This document shows, piece by piece, positions 28,023-37,012 of a stretch of 64,000 nucleotides of DNA (position 1 is the first letter of the stretch; each line of letters starts with the position of its first letter). The notes below the pieces were generated by a model. That model was given only the letters and a program-made list of their open reading frames with translations. It ran no database searches and was not told the origin of the DNA. The stretch is from the NCBI RefSeq assembly GCF_024721305.1, contig NZ_JAMXOD010000007.1, positions 61,880 through 125,879 of the forward strand, written 5' to 3'. The translations under genes were made by a program, and so were the position numbers. Origin of the DNA: Aequitasia blattaphilus (GTDB taxonomy: Bacteria > Bacillota > Clostridia > Lachnospirales > Lachnospiraceae).

Positions 28023-28886
28023 ATGAGTAAATACTTAGAAATTCCTGAATTCGATCAAGACATTTCTTTTCGCACATTTTTACACGACGGTATGGCAATC
28101 ACCTACCCGCATGTTCATAAAGAAATTGAGATTATATATATCTTAAAAGGGCGATTAAATATTGGTGTAAGGGATGAAATCATCGAACTACAAAAAGGCG
28201 AAGTTTACTTTTTTTCAAGTGGTGAACCGCACTTTTTTCTCGCATCTCCCGGAAGCGAGCGCTACGTATGGCAATTCGATTTAAAAATCTTTAACGAAAC
28301 TCTTTTAGGGGGAAATTTGGAGAGCCTTTTTGAGCTCTTTGAAAAGAGTGAACCTTGTAGCCGCAGCTGGCCTAAAGACTTTACCGAAAAGTTCATTCAT
28401 TTGCTAATGGATGCCTATTACACTTTAGAAGAGAAAAAGAAAGGTTATAACTATTACCTCACCGGTCTTCTCAATCAAGTAGTTGGCTTGATGTATCAGC
28501 AGATACCAGAAAGAGTAACAAAGATTGGGCAGAAAAACTCAAGTGAAATGAAATACAAAGAAACCTTAGATCAACTCAACGTTATCTTCGATTTTGTCGA
28601 GAAGCACTACGATGAGCCTCTAACTCTTGATGAGGTTTCTTCCAAAATCGGGTTTAACCCCCATTATTTCACGCGTTTTTTTAAGAAGAATACCGGACAA
28701 ACCTTTATGCAATTTCTCACCGAATATCGAATTATTCAATCCAAGTTTATCTTGGCAAACGAGAAACTACCCATGGTTGATGTGGCCGAAAGAGCCGGCT
28801 TTTCCAGTGTGAAAACTTTCCATCACGTCTTTAAAAATCACGTAGGTATCTCTCCCTTAAAATACAGTAAAAAAATGAAAAAGTAA
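28023..28886 (+). CDS. AraC family transcriptional regulator
   Basis: 287 aa. N-terminal cupin sensor (HVHKEIEIIYILKGRLNIGV, GEVYFFSSGEPHFF) and C-terminal double helix-turn-helix (about 185-285): LTLDEVSSKIGFNPHYFTRF, FKKNTGQTFMQFLTEYR, VDVAERAGFSSVKTFHHVFK, VGISPLKY. Same strand as, and just upstream of, the Gfo/Idh operon, from which a terminator separates it; probably the activator of that operon. Confidence 0.9.
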   Translation: MSKYLEIPEFDQDISFRTFLHDGMAITYPHVHKEIEIIYILKGRLNIGVRDEIIELQKGEVYFFSSGEPHFFLASPGSERYVWQFDLKIFNETLLGGNLESLFELFEKSEPCSRSWPKDFTEKFIHLLMDAYYTLEEKKKGYNYYLTGLLNQVVGLMYQQIPERVTKIGQKNSSEMKYKETLDQLNVIFDFVEKHYDEPLTLDEVSSKIGFNPHYFTRFFKKNTGQTFMQFLTEYRIIQSKFILANEKLPMVDVAERAGFSSVKTFHHVFKNHVGISPLKYSKKMKK

Positions 28887-28918
28887 GAGTAGATTCGTAA
28901 TGAGTCTACTCTTTTTTT
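28885..28918 (+). terminator. Terminator of the AraC gene
   Basis: AAGAGTAGA / TCTACTCTT stem (28885-28893 with 28905-28913) followed by a T run to 28918. Confidence 0.85.
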
Positions 28919-28978
28919 GCATGTCAATATCCGGGAATATTAGATGCTGAAATGGGAAGAAATCCTTCTATCTACAAG

Positions 28979-28984
28979 ATATAA
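28979..28984 (+). promoter_or_regulatory. -10 element upstream of the Gfo/Idh operon
   Basis: TATAAT at 28979-28984, 41 nt before the start at 29026, with no recognisable -35. A weak -35 is common in AraC-activated promoters. Confidence 0.45.
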
Positions 28985-29025
28985 TGTGCTCATAACAAGG
29001 AAAATGAATTTTAGGAGGATATAAA

Positions 29026-30108
29026 ATGACGTTAAAAATTGGGATAATTGGCTGTGGCGGAATTGCCAATGGAAAACACATGCCTGCACTAAAAGAAGTA
29101 GCAGAAGCAAAGATGATATCGTTTTGTGACACAATTCCCGAAAGGGCTCAGAAAGCAAAAGAAGAATTTGGAGCGGAGGACGCGACTGTATACACAGATT
29201 TCAAAGAAATGCTCGAACAGGAAGATTTGGATTTGGTACACGTATGTACCCCCAATGACTCCCACAGCTTTATCTCTGTATCTGCGATGGAATCCGGTTG
29301 CCACGTTATGTGTGAAAAACCCATGGCAAAAACCTCCGCGCAGGCTCTAAAAATGATAGAAGCAAGCAAACGCACCGGTATGAAACTAACCATTGGTTAT
29401 CAAAATCGTTTTCGTACCGATTCCCGCTACCTTCATCAAGTGTGTGAAGAAGGTGCTTTGGGAGATATTTATTTTGCAAAGGCTCATGCAATACGTCGCA
29501 GAGCTGTTCCAACGTGGGGTGTATTTTTAAACGAAGAGGCACAAGGTGGCGGTCCCCTTATTGATATCGGTACCCATGCTCTTGATTTGACTTTATGGAT
29601 GATGAATAATTACAAGCCCAAATACGTCGTCGGAAATACGTACCACGAGCTTTCGAAAACCCCAAACGCCGCCAACGCCTGGGGTCCATGGGATCCTGAG
29701 AAATTTACCGTTGAGGACTCTGCTTTTGGTTATATCGTTATGGAAAACGGCGCAAGCATTTTCCTCGAATCCAGCTGGGCATTAAATAGCTTGGGTGTAA
29801 AAGAGGCCAAAACAACTCTTATGGGAAATAAAGGTGGCGCCGATATGAATAACGGTCTCACCATAAACGGCGAAGATCACAGCCTTTTATATGAAAAGCA
29901 AATCGAACTTCAAACCGGAGGTGTTGACTTCTATGATGGGGAAGGAGATAAACCAGAGGTATTGGAGGCTCAGTCCTTTATCAATGCCATCTTAAATGAC
30001 ACCGAACCCGTCGTAAAGCCGGAAGAGGCTTACGTTGTAACACGAATCTTAGAAGCAATTTACGAATCATCAAAAACTGGAAAACCAGTACAATTTGAGC
30101 ACAAATAA
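29026..30108 (+). CDS. Gfo/Idh/MocA family oxidoreductase (first of two)
   Basis: 360 aa. NAD(P)-binding Rossmann domain IGIIGCGGIANGKHMPALKE (about 5-24), conserved MCEKPMAKT (about 95-103), and substrate-domain motif GGGPLIDIGTHALDLTLWM with the catalytic Asp and His. Such enzymes oxidise sugar or cyclitol hydroxyls, often at C3. RBS AGGAGG. First gene of a three-gene operon (spacing 13 nt, then 1 nt) with a TIM-barrel isomerase and a second Gfo/Idh enzyme. Exact substrate not determinable. Confidence 0.9.
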   Translation: MTLKIGIIGCGGIANGKHMPALKEVAEAKMISFCDTIPERAQKAKEEFGAEDATVYTDFKEMLEQEDLDLVHVCTPNDSHSFISVSAMESGCHVMCEKPMAKTSAQALKMIEASKRTGMKLTIGYQNRFRTDSRYLHQVCEEGALGDIYFAKAHAIRRRAVPTWGVFLNEEAQGGGPLIDIGTHALDLTLWMMNNYKPKYVVGNTYHELSKTPNAANAWGPWDPEKFTVEDSAFGYIVMENGASIFLESSWALNSLGVKEAKTTLMGNKGGADMNNGLTINGEDHSLLYEKQIELQTGGVDFYDGEGDKPEVLEAQSFINAILNDTEPVVKPEEAYVVTRILEAIYESSKTGKPVQFEHK

Positions 30109-30121
30109 GGAGGAAAGAAAA

Positions 30122-31090
30122 ATGAAATTAGGCGTATTTACACCACTATTTAACAACTTGTCTTTTGAAGAAATGATTGATACGGTTGCAAAAAAAGGAT
30201 TGGAAATGGTTGAAATCGGAACCGGTGGCTCTCCGGGAAATGCCCACCTAGACATCGACAAGCTCTTGGCATCTGGAGATGCCAGAAAAGAGTATTTAGC
30301 AAAATTGGCAGACAAAGGCTTAGAAATCTCAGCTTTAAGCTGTCACAATAATCCGATCTCCCCGAATAAAAATGTAGCCGGCGAGGCAGACCAGCTCCTT
30401 CGAAAAACCATTAAACTGGCAAGCCTTATGAATATTCCTGTGGTAAATGGATTCTCCGGTGTTGCAGGTGGAAATGCTACCGATACACAAGTGAACTGGC
30501 CTATCCTTCCATGGCCTACCGAGTATACCGATAGCTATGAATATCAGTGGGAGAAAAAGCTCATTCCATACTGGAAAAACATCCATAAAGAAGCTGAATC
30601 TGCCGGCGTTAAAATCGGAATCGAATTACATGGTGGGTTCCTTGCACATACCCCCTATACCATGCTTCGTTTACGGGAAGCAACTGGAAATACAATTGGA
30701 TGCAACCTGGACCCAAGCCACTTGTGGTGGCAGGGAATCGATCCTGTTGCCGCTGTAAAAATCCTCGGAGAAGCAGGTGCCATACATCATTTCCATGCAA
30801 AAGACACCTACCTGAATCAAGACAATATCAACCTATACGGTCTTACGGATATGCAGCCGTATAACAATGTAAAAACACGGGCATGGACCTTCCGTTCTGT
30901 TGGATGCGGTCATGACTTAAAGGCATGGTCCGATATAATCTCTGCCCTTCGTATTTACGGATATGACTACGTACTTAGCATCGAACACGAAGACCCTATT
31001 ATGTCCATTGATGAAGGTTTAAACCGAGCGATTACGAATCTTCGTTCCATTATGATTAACGATTTACCAACGGAAATGTGGTGGGCTTAA
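30122..31090 (+). CDS. Xylose-isomerase-like TIM barrel (sugar phosphate isomerase/epimerase)
   Basis: 322 aa. AP-endonuclease-2-like barrel: MKLGVFTPLFNNLSFEEMID, EMVEIGTGGSPGNAHLDI, and the metal-ligand set Glu in IGIELHGGF, Asp/His in NLDPSHLWWQG, His in HHFHAKDTY and Glu in LSIEHEDP. The ATG at 30122 follows AAGGAGG; the longer frame from a TTG at 30095 is not needed. Between two Gfo/Idh oxidoreductases this suggests isomerisation, epimerisation or bond cleavage of an oxidised (keto) sugar or glycoside. Inference. Confidence 0.87.
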   Translation: MKLGVFTPLFNNLSFEEMIDTVAKKGLEMVEIGTGGSPGNAHLDIDKLLASGDARKEYLAKLADKGLEISALSCHNNPISPNKNVAGEADQLLRKTIKLASLMNIPVVNGFSGVAGGNATDTQVNWPILPWPTEYTDSYEYQWEKKLIPYWKNIHKEAESAGVKIGIELHGGFLAHTPYTMLRLREATGNTIGCNLDPSHLWWQGIDPVAAVKILGEAGAIHHFHAKDTYLNQDNINLYGLTDMQPYNNVKTRAWTFRSVGCGHDLKAWSDIISALRIYGYDYVLSIEHEDPIMSIDEGLNRAITNLRSIMINDLPTEMWWA

Positions 31091-31091
31091 G

Positions 31092-32117
31092 ATGACGAAA
31101 CTAAAGATCGCCGTAATTGGATATGGTGGTATGGGTTCTTACCATGCAAATACGATTTTAGCCAAAGAGAAAGATTTGTTTGAAGTGGTTGGCATCTATG
31201 ATATTGATAGCAACAGGCAAGCTCATGCTATCCAAGATGGTCTGCCCGTTTATGAAAACCTGGAAGAGGTATTGAAGGATTCCAATGTAGATGCCCTGTT
31301 AATCGCCACTCCAAATGATTCTCATAAGGAACTGGCAATTAGAGGGATGGAAGCCGGAAAACACATTGTTTGCGAGAAGCCTGCTGTAATGAATCCGCAA
31401 GAGTTTCATGAAATTCAAAAGGTGATAGAGCGTACCGGCAGGACCTTTATGGTGCATCAGAACCGCCGCTGGGATCCGGACTTCCTAATTCTAAAAGAAC
31501 TGTACGAGAATAAAGAAATTGGTGAGATCTTTCAAATCGAATCCCGGGTTCACGGAGCGAATGGCATCCCCGGAGATTGGCGTCATAAAAAGGAGCATGG
31601 CGGTGGTATGCTGTTAGACTGGGGTGTCCATCTCTTTGATCAGCTCCTCTGGATGATTGATTCTCCCATCAAAAAGATAGAGACAGACCTTAGTTTTGTT
31701 CTTGGAAACGAGGTCGACGACGGATTTTTTTCTTACATTACTTTTGAAAATAATATGAAAGTTCTCGTGGAAGTGGGTACGACAAATTATACCAAGCTGG
31801 ATCGCTGGTACATAAAAGGTACCAAAGGAACAGCAAAAATTTCAGACTGGGATCTTACCGGTGAAATGGTAGTTTCAAAAGAAACTCAAAGTGTTGTTCA
31901 TCCCACACCGATAAAAGCAGGAGTCGGACTTACAAAAACCATGGCTCCACCCTCTGAGGAAGCTACCACCAAAAAGAAACTCCCCAAAGGTCACGAAATG
32001 AATCAAAGCTTCTATCAGAACTTCTACCATGTGGTGAAAAACGAGGAAGAACCTCTTGTCAAAAACGAAGAAGTGTTACACGTACTAACGCTAATGGACA
32101 ATATCTTAACACGATAA
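31092..32117 (+). CDS. Gfo/Idh/MocA family oxidoreductase (second)
   Basis: 341 aa, starts 1 nt after the previous stop. Rossmann motif IAVIGYGGMGSYHANTILAK, IVCEKPAVMNPQEFHE, and GGGMLLDWGVHLFDQLLWMI with the catalytic Asp/His. Differs in length and sequence from the first copy, so the two probably act on different intermediates, for example oxidation then re-reduction of the same ring. The operon ends in a strong hairpin at 32120-32155. Confidence 0.9.
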   Translation: MTKLKIAVIGYGGMGSYHANTILAKEKDLFEVVGIYDIDSNRQAHAIQDGLPVYENLEEVLKDSNVDALLIATPNDSHKELAIRGMEAGKHIVCEKPAVMNPQEFHEIQKVIERTGRTFMVHQNRRWDPDFLILKELYENKEIGEIFQIESRVHGANGIPGDWRHKKEHGGGMLLDWGVHLFDQLLWMIDSPIKKIETDLSFVLGNEVDDGFFSYITFENNMKVLVEVGTTNYTKLDRWYIKGTKGTAKISDWDLTGEMVVSKETQSVVHPTPIKAGVGLTKTMAPPSEEATTKKKLPKGHEMNQSFYQNFYHVVKNEEEPLVKNEEVLHVLTLMDNILTR

Positions 32118-32119
32118 AT

Positions 32120-32155
32120 AATAGCCTATACATGCTCTTATATGTATAGGCTATT
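32120..32155. terminator. Bidirectional hairpin terminator
   Basis: Perfect 13-bp inverted repeat, arms AATAGCCTATACA (32120-32132) and TGTATAGGCTATT (32143-32155). It abuts the stop of the radical SAM gene at 32156 on the other strand. T runs are short on both sides. Confidence 0.7.
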
Positions 32156-34117
32156 TCAAACCCCTTCCTTTTCTGCCACCAAGAGGTAATATCCCGGCTT
32201 TTCCACCTTCATAAATTCACATAAACTGCATTTCTTACACTCCTTACATTCCTTTGCAGCAAACTCTTCCAAGGAACCATATTTTAGAATCAACTTGATT
32301 GTTAGGTCTCTCAGCAGCGCCGTATGATCCTCAAATTCCTGTATGCAAAATCCGGCACTTTTAATCTGATCTTGTATGGGAGAATTTATTCTACTGTAAA
32401 CATCCGTTAATACAAGTTTCCCCTTTTCTTTCAACAGGGCATTCACACTTTTTAACACTTCCTTAGTATCCTCCATATGAGATAATGTACATTCCATAAA
32501 AATCACATCATACTTCTTCTCTTTTACAAGGATGGATTCCAGACTTCCTACTTCAATCGGCAAATCCGGAGTACGTTTTTTTCCAGATACTATCATTTCT
32601 ACCGCTGTATCAATCCCTTCTGCCAGGGCTCCATAGCTTTTCCTTAGAAACTCCACGCTCTCTCCACTTCCACATCCAATATCAAGTATCCTCATCCCCT
32701 CTTTTATTCCACAAATTTGAGCGCCTCTGTCGGTAAGCTCCAATCCCCCAATCCGAATCGGTCCTCCGGTTATAGATTTCAGCGCCTTACACGGTGTCTC
32801 TTTTCCTCTATAAAGGGAAGTTCCATTTTGTGCCGTTAAATTATAGGCACAAAAAGGTACCAACTTCCCCTCCTCACTGACAATATTAATGTAGCACCGC
32901 TCTAATCTTTCCAAATCTACCGTCCACACATCCTGAAAGGCCATAGCTGAAATTGCCAGTGTGTGATTTTGCCGCTCTTCCAAAAATTGATCCAGTGCAT
33001 CCAAATCAAAGGATTTCCCCAGCTCCTTTTTTACATCCTCTTCTATGCTCCACTTATTTGCTACTGCTTCCCTTGCCACATCACTACTGCAGCAACAGGA
33101 CTGATCTGCCTTTCTCACAACCTCCCACACATCATTTTTAATGATATAATCTGCGTTTATGGAGCAAAGAGGATGCTCTGCCCTTCCAAATGAAAAGTCC
33201 TCTGCCTTTGCCTTCCCTCCTGTCTGCTCCTGGATTCGGTTCAACAGTTCCGGCAAACTAATATGTGCTCTTGCATCCGGTTCTTCCTCATAGCGTCCAA
33301 AGTAACTCATAGGCTGAAAGTGAACCCCTTTGACCGTGGGCATATTAGTTACCGCAAAGTCTAAGACCTCTCCAATATGCTCTTCATTACAATCTCTCAT
33401 CAAAGTGGGAACAAGAACCACCGATAGTCCTACCTCCTTACAATTTCTTATTGCCCCCTCTTTTTCTTTTATAACATCCCTTCCCCTTAGCTTTACCACG
33501 GCTTGGCTGTGGGGTGAATCATATTGCAAAAAAACAGTATTAAGACCTGCTGCCTTTAGCCTTCTCAGATATTCTCTGTCTGTTCCAATGCGAATACCGT
33601 TTGTGTTCAATTGAAAAAAAGTAAATCCCATCCTTTTTCCCATACGGATGATTTCATCCAAATCATCCCGCGTAGTCGGTTCTCCCCCAGAAAGCTGTAT
33701 ATTAAAGGGGCCACCCCTTTCCATCAGCATCTCATACCAGGATTTTATTTTTTCCATAGAAATAGGATTTTCATCCTCTTTTGCTGAAGCAAAGCAGATT
33801 GGACACCCTAAGTCACACGCACTGGTTACTTCAAAAAGAACACAACAAGTAGCCTGCTTATGATTCTTACACAGGCCACAATCGTAAGGACAGCCTTGAT
33901 TGGCATCCATCATTGGTTTTTTCGGAGGTTGTGGTGCATGGAGGTTTCGTTTTTCTTGGAAATTCTCTACGCCCTTCCAAAACAAAACCTCATAAAATCC
34001 ATGCTCCTTACATTCTTTTCGAAACCAAACCTCATCCCCCTTGCTTTCATAGGATGCATCAATTCTTTTTAAACATATCGGACATAAGCTCTTCGTTTTA
34101 TGTAGGATCAATCCCAT
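32156..34117 (-). CDS. Radical SAM protein fused to a SAM methyltransferase (TrsS-TrsM-like)
   Basis: 653 aa. N-terminal Cys region with SLCPICLKRIDA and CKEHGFYEVLFW; an extra cluster GCPYDCGLCKNHKQATCC; radical SAM CX3CX2C in SACDLGCPICFAS (about 100); the GGEP motif QLSGGEPTTRDD; late cysteines in SCCCSSD and VPFCAYNL. Residues about 430-650 are a class I methyltransferase: MRILDIGCGSGESVEFL, FMECTLSHM, LVLTDVYSR, with a Cys-rich end (ECKECKKCSLCEF). The N-terminal half resembles the tetraether-synthase-like branch. GGAGG 5 nt before the ATG at 34117 fixes the start, so it overlaps the preceding gene by 20 nt. Product unknown; tied to the aldehyde oxidoreductase by context. Confidence 0.85.
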   Translation of the reverse strand: MGLILHKTKSLCPICLKRIDASYESKGDEVWFRKECKEHGFYEVLFWKGVENFQEKRNLHAPQPPKKPMMDANQGCPYDCGLCKNHKQATCCVLFEVTSACDLGCPICFASAKEDENPISMEKIKSWYEMLMERGGPFNIQLSGGEPTTRDDLDEIIRMGKRMGFTFFQLNTNGIRIGTDREYLRRLKAAGLNTVFLQYDSPHSQAVVKLRGRDVIKEKEGAIRNCKEVGLSVVLVPTLMRDCNEEHIGEVLDFAVTNMPTVKGVHFQPMSYFGRYEEEPDARAHISLPELLNRIQEQTGGKAKAEDFSFGRAEHPLCSINADYIIKNDVWEVVRKADQSCCCSSDVAREAVANKWSIEEDVKKELGKSFDLDALDQFLEERQNHTLAISAMAFQDVWTVDLERLERCYINIVSEEGKLVPFCAYNLTAQNGTSLYRGKETPCKALKSITGGPIRIGGLELTDRGAQICGIKEGMRILDIGCGSGESVEFLRKSYGALAEGIDTAVEMIVSGKKRTPDLPIEVGSLESILVKEKKYDVIFMECTLSHMEDTKEVLKSVNALLKEKGKLVLTDVYSRINSPIQDQIKSAGFCIQEFEDHTALLRDLTIKLILKYGSLEEFAAKECKECKKCSLCEFMKVEKPGYYLLVAEKEGV

Positions 34118-34511
34118 GTTCCTCCAATATCTCAAGACATTTCATGAAGGTTCTCTCAAGCAGTCCCGGACAGACCTTCATGATTTCTACCGAGTCAAAG
34201 CATACAATGTCTCTGCATTCTATACTTCCTTGTTCCATCTCAAACCATTCCACAAGCTCTTTTGCACATTGCTTATATTCAACCGGTTCCATCTCCCCAT
34301 CTGCTCTTTCAAAATAAGATGACAGCATACACACTCCCCCGGTTAATGTTCCACAAGTTCTCTGTACAAACATGCCCCCGCCAAGAGCACCAAGAGCCCG
34401 TATCGTAAAGGGCTCCTCTTTCTCCCGTAAATCCAGGGAAAGCTGCATCATAATCTGGCTGCAATGATAACCCTTTTGAATTAATTCCATAATACGCTCG
34501 CTTAACTCCAT
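34098..34511 (-). CDS. C-GCAxxG-C-C family redox protein (DVU_1555-like)
   Basis: 137 aa. Family features: Cys in KGYHCSQIMMQL, Gly-rich ALGGGMFVQRTCGTLTGGVC, and later single cysteines at EYKQCAKEL, IECRDIV, MKVCPGL and MKCLEI. Family members are small Fe-S or thiol redox proteins, some with selenocysteine; this frame is uninterrupted, so it is a cysteine form. RBS AGGAGGGG. It overlaps the radical SAM gene by 20 nt and lies 13 nt after the small CxxC protein gene, so it is co-translated with the aldehyde oxidoreductase operon. Confidence 0.8.
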   Translation of the reverse strand: MELSERIMELIQKGYHCSQIMMQLSLDLREKEEPFTIRALGALGGGMFVQRTCGTLTGGVCMLSSYFERADGEMEPVEYKQCAKELVEWFEMEQGSIECRDIVCFDSVEIMKVCPGLLERTFMKCLEILEEHGIDPT

Positions 34512-34524
34512 TCGTCACCCCTCC

Positions 34525-34734
34525 TTACTTATCTTCTAAGGATTTCTCAACGTGAAGCATACGACCTCTTGCCAAGGCTTCTGGAATATAAACCATTCCA
34601 CATTTTGGACAGGCAGGTAAGCCAACCGGAAATGCCGAATCCATATAGCTAAGGGTTACCGATCTTGTTTCCAAGGGAAGATCACATTTTCCACAAAGAA
34701 GCTTTACTTCTTCATCGTATTGATAATCTGCCAT
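34525..34734 (-). CDS. Small two-CxxC redox/zinc-ribbon protein (DVU_1557-like)
   Basis: 69 aa with VKLLCGKCDLPLETRSVTLS and LPACPKCGMVYIPEALARGR: two CxxC knuckles about 30 residues apart, as in rubredoxin-like or zinc-ribbon folds. Likely electron shuttle or metal-site adaptor for the neighbouring oxidoreductases. Starts 2 nt after the large flavoprotein stop with the RBS in that gene. Confidence 0.75.
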   Translation of the reverse strand: MADYQYDEEVKLLCGKCDLPLETRSVTLSYMDSAFPVGLPACPKCGMVYIPEALARGRMLHVEKSLEDK

Positions 34735-34736
34735 TT

Positions 34737-36998
34737 CTACCTTCCTTTCGTAATGGAATCGTCTAAAATAAAATCCATCCTGTGACTGTATGCATTATAG
34801 ATATGATAGCCGCCTGATTCTACTAAATACTCTACCCAAAAGGTGACATTTCCCGGTCTATGGTATGCTGTGAAATGTCCATTCTCCGGGTCGATTAACC
34901 GCTCTTTCGTCTTTTCTGCATGTTTAATGACTGCAACAATATCACTATGAAGAATATGCGTTTTCTCTAATTTTCTCTCCAGCTCTTCGTCTATAATCAG
35001 ATTATATTTCTCTTGCTCCTTTACCTCAACCTCCCATAACTCCCTTAAAATCTCTCTCTTTAAAGTCTCCCGATTCTCCCGTCTTTCACTCCAGGTAGGA
35101 GAACAATGACGTATTTTATCTGTCTTTCCATAAAACACCTCCAATATATGCCATGATTCCCTTCCCTTTTTCAAGAATCGGTCTCTGCAATTGACACAGT
35201 AGGTAAGAATGGGCAGCTCTTCCTCTCCGCTAAGTTGTTCTAAAGAGACTTCTGTAATATGATCTGCCACATCCTCGTCTGCAATTGACGCCAAACCTCC
35301 ATAGCCACAACACGGACTCTCTTCTTGCAAGTCATCTCTTCCCGTAATCTCCAATTGGCAATTGTTCGCTAATTGAAGAACGCTTTCCTTCATCTCTCCA
35401 TCATAACGGGCTCCACAGGCATGATGCAAGACCATTCTTTTCTTCTCTTGCTCCTTTGACTGACACTCTTTTAGTATTTCAAAAAGACTTTCTACTTCCA
35501 TTCCATATTCTTTTTTAAATGTTTCATTACAAGTTGGACAAGCCGTAAGAATTTTCGGTTTTCCAAGCTCTTCCCATCCCCTCACCACTTGGCTTTTTAC
35601 CTTTTCAAACACCTCTTTATCTCCAGCCCACTTTCCCAAAATCCCACAGCATGAAAGAAATAAACCCACCCCTTCTGGAATCCTTCCACATAAGTCTTGA
35701 TAGATTGCTTTCACCAAATCCGGTTCCGATGCGGTAAGCTGGCATCCCGGAAAAAACAGAACTTTTGAAGAATCAAATCCTGCCTGATGCTTCACCAAAA
35801 AATGGGACTCTGACATACTGTGCTCCATGTCTAAAAGCCCAAATTCAAAAGCCGATGGCGGCATTTTCTTCGTCTCCACCATCTTCTCTCTGGCTGCCAG
35901 AAAAACCTTACTCATATCCAGTCCATTGGGACAAATAGCCTCACATTGTCTGCAAAGTGCACAGGTATTAATCATTTTATTTGCATGATGTGTCCCCATA
36001 GCAATTGACAGATTGTTATATACCTCTCTAACGTACTGCCTGGGATTCTTGCCATACTCCTGTAAAAATCCGCATTTTTCTACGCACATCTCGCATTTGC
36101 ATTGAATACATCTTTGCGCTTCTTCTATCACCTCGTCTTTTGGATGTTCCACGGAAAGATTCTTTTGATTGGTCAAAAGAGAGGTTCTATAACTGCCCTC
36201 TTTTTCTCTTCCCACCTCAAGATTCACCCCTTGAAACAATCGATCCAAAGTAGCCCCACTGTATCTTCCATCAAACATCTCATAGACGATTCCATTCCTG
36301 GGCCGCAGCCCTATTTTACATTCTCTTGGAACAATCATTTTATAATCTTCAAATAGTCCTTTTATAGAAGAGGTGGCAATATAGACTCCATCAACCTCCT
36401 CTAATAGCGCTGGAACATTCTTGATCTCCGCACCGTATTCTATTTTTACTTTTAAATCCCTTAGAATTGTTTGATCCCTTTCGAATACTTCCAAGGGTAG
36501 TTGTTCTGGAATCAGCTCCCACAGCTTTCCACCTAGTACATTGGATTTTTCATAGATGATTACCGAATACCCTTTTCGTGCTAAATCGTGGGCAGCGCTC
36601 ATCCCTCGAACCCCACCTCCGATAATTGCAACTTTTTTATTCTTTCTTTGAAGAAAGACCGGAGCCTTTCTTGGTTTTCCAACTGTTTCTGCCAGTTTCC
36701 GCTCTAATTTATCCACATCAACTGCCCCTCCATAATCCTTTCTGATACAGGATTTTTTGCAGGGGGCATTACAAGTGTAAGCAAGTATAAGAGGAAACGG
36801 TACTTGCTTTTGATAAATCTTAAAAGCACTTTGAAAATCTCCCTCTCCCATTAACCGGCACATCCCCCTTGCATCAACATGCAAGGGGCACATTGCCGTA
36901 CAGGCTGCAGGCTCTTCCGCGGTACAAAGTGCTTCCAGCTGATGTAGTACTTCCTGACTGGTTATGTTTTCAGAATGAATCGAGTCAAATTTCGTCAT
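34737..36998 (-). CDS. Multi-cluster Fe-S flavoprotein with CCG (HdrB-like) domain
   Basis: 753 aa, no membrane segments. Order: N-terminal GltD-like cluster region (ACTAMCPLHVDARG, NAPCKKSC, about 30-90); FAD Rossmann KKVAIIGGGVRGMSAAHDLA (about 120); two ferredoxin-like sets (CIQCKCEMCVEKCG and CALCRQCEAICPNG, about 315-380); heterodisulfide-reductase-like CCG domain (FFPGCQL, LSCCGILGKWAGD, HHACGAR, ESPCCGYGG, YCVNCRDRF, about 435-600); a C-terminal alpha/beta domain (about 640-753). Probably links electrons from the aldehyde oxidoreductase to NAD(P)H, ferredoxin or a disulfide. Stop-to-start gap to the oxidoreductase is 14 nt. No selenocysteine codon interrupts it. Confidence 0.83.
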   Translation of the reverse strand: MTKFDSIHSENITSQEVLHQLEALCTAEEPAACTAMCPLHVDARGMCRLMGEGDFQSAFKIYQKQVPFPLILAYTCNAPCKKSCIRKDYGGAVDVDKLERKLAETVGKPRKAPVFLQRKNKKVAIIGGGVRGMSAAHDLARKGYSVIIYEKSNVLGGKLWELIPEQLPLEVFERDQTILRDLKVKIEYGAEIKNVPALLEEVDGVYIATSSIKGLFEDYKMIVPRECKIGLRPRNGIVYEMFDGRYSGATLDRLFQGVNLEVGREKEGSYRTSLLTNQKNLSVEHPKDEVIEEAQRCIQCKCEMCVEKCGFLQEYGKNPRQYVREVYNNLSIAMGTHHANKMINTCALCRQCEAICPNGLDMSKVFLAAREKMVETKKMPPSAFEFGLLDMEHSMSESHFLVKHQAGFDSSKVLFFPGCQLTASEPDLVKAIYQDLCGRIPEGVGLFLSCCGILGKWAGDKEVFEKVKSQVVRGWEELGKPKILTACPTCNETFKKEYGMEVESLFEILKECQSKEQEKKRMVLHHACGARYDGEMKESVLQLANNCQLEITGRDDLQEESPCCGYGGLASIADEDVADHITEVSLEQLSGEEELPILTYCVNCRDRFLKKGRESWHILEVFYGKTDKIRHCSPTWSERRENRETLKREILRELWEVEVKEQEKYNLIIDEELERKLEKTHILHSDIVAVIKHAEKTKERLIDPENGHFTAYHRPGNVTFWVEYLVESGGYHIYNAYSHRMDFILDDSITKGR

Positions 36999-37012
36999 AG
37001 GTATACCACCTT

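Noticed and set aside
28023-32117. Naming the operon as a C-glycoside deglycosidase (DgpABC)
   Set aside because: The small beta subunit expected for that system is not present; only the fold types match.
34309-34518. 69-aa frame inside the C-GCAxxG-C-C gene
   Set aside because: Overlaps a clear gene in another frame without its own RBS or family features.
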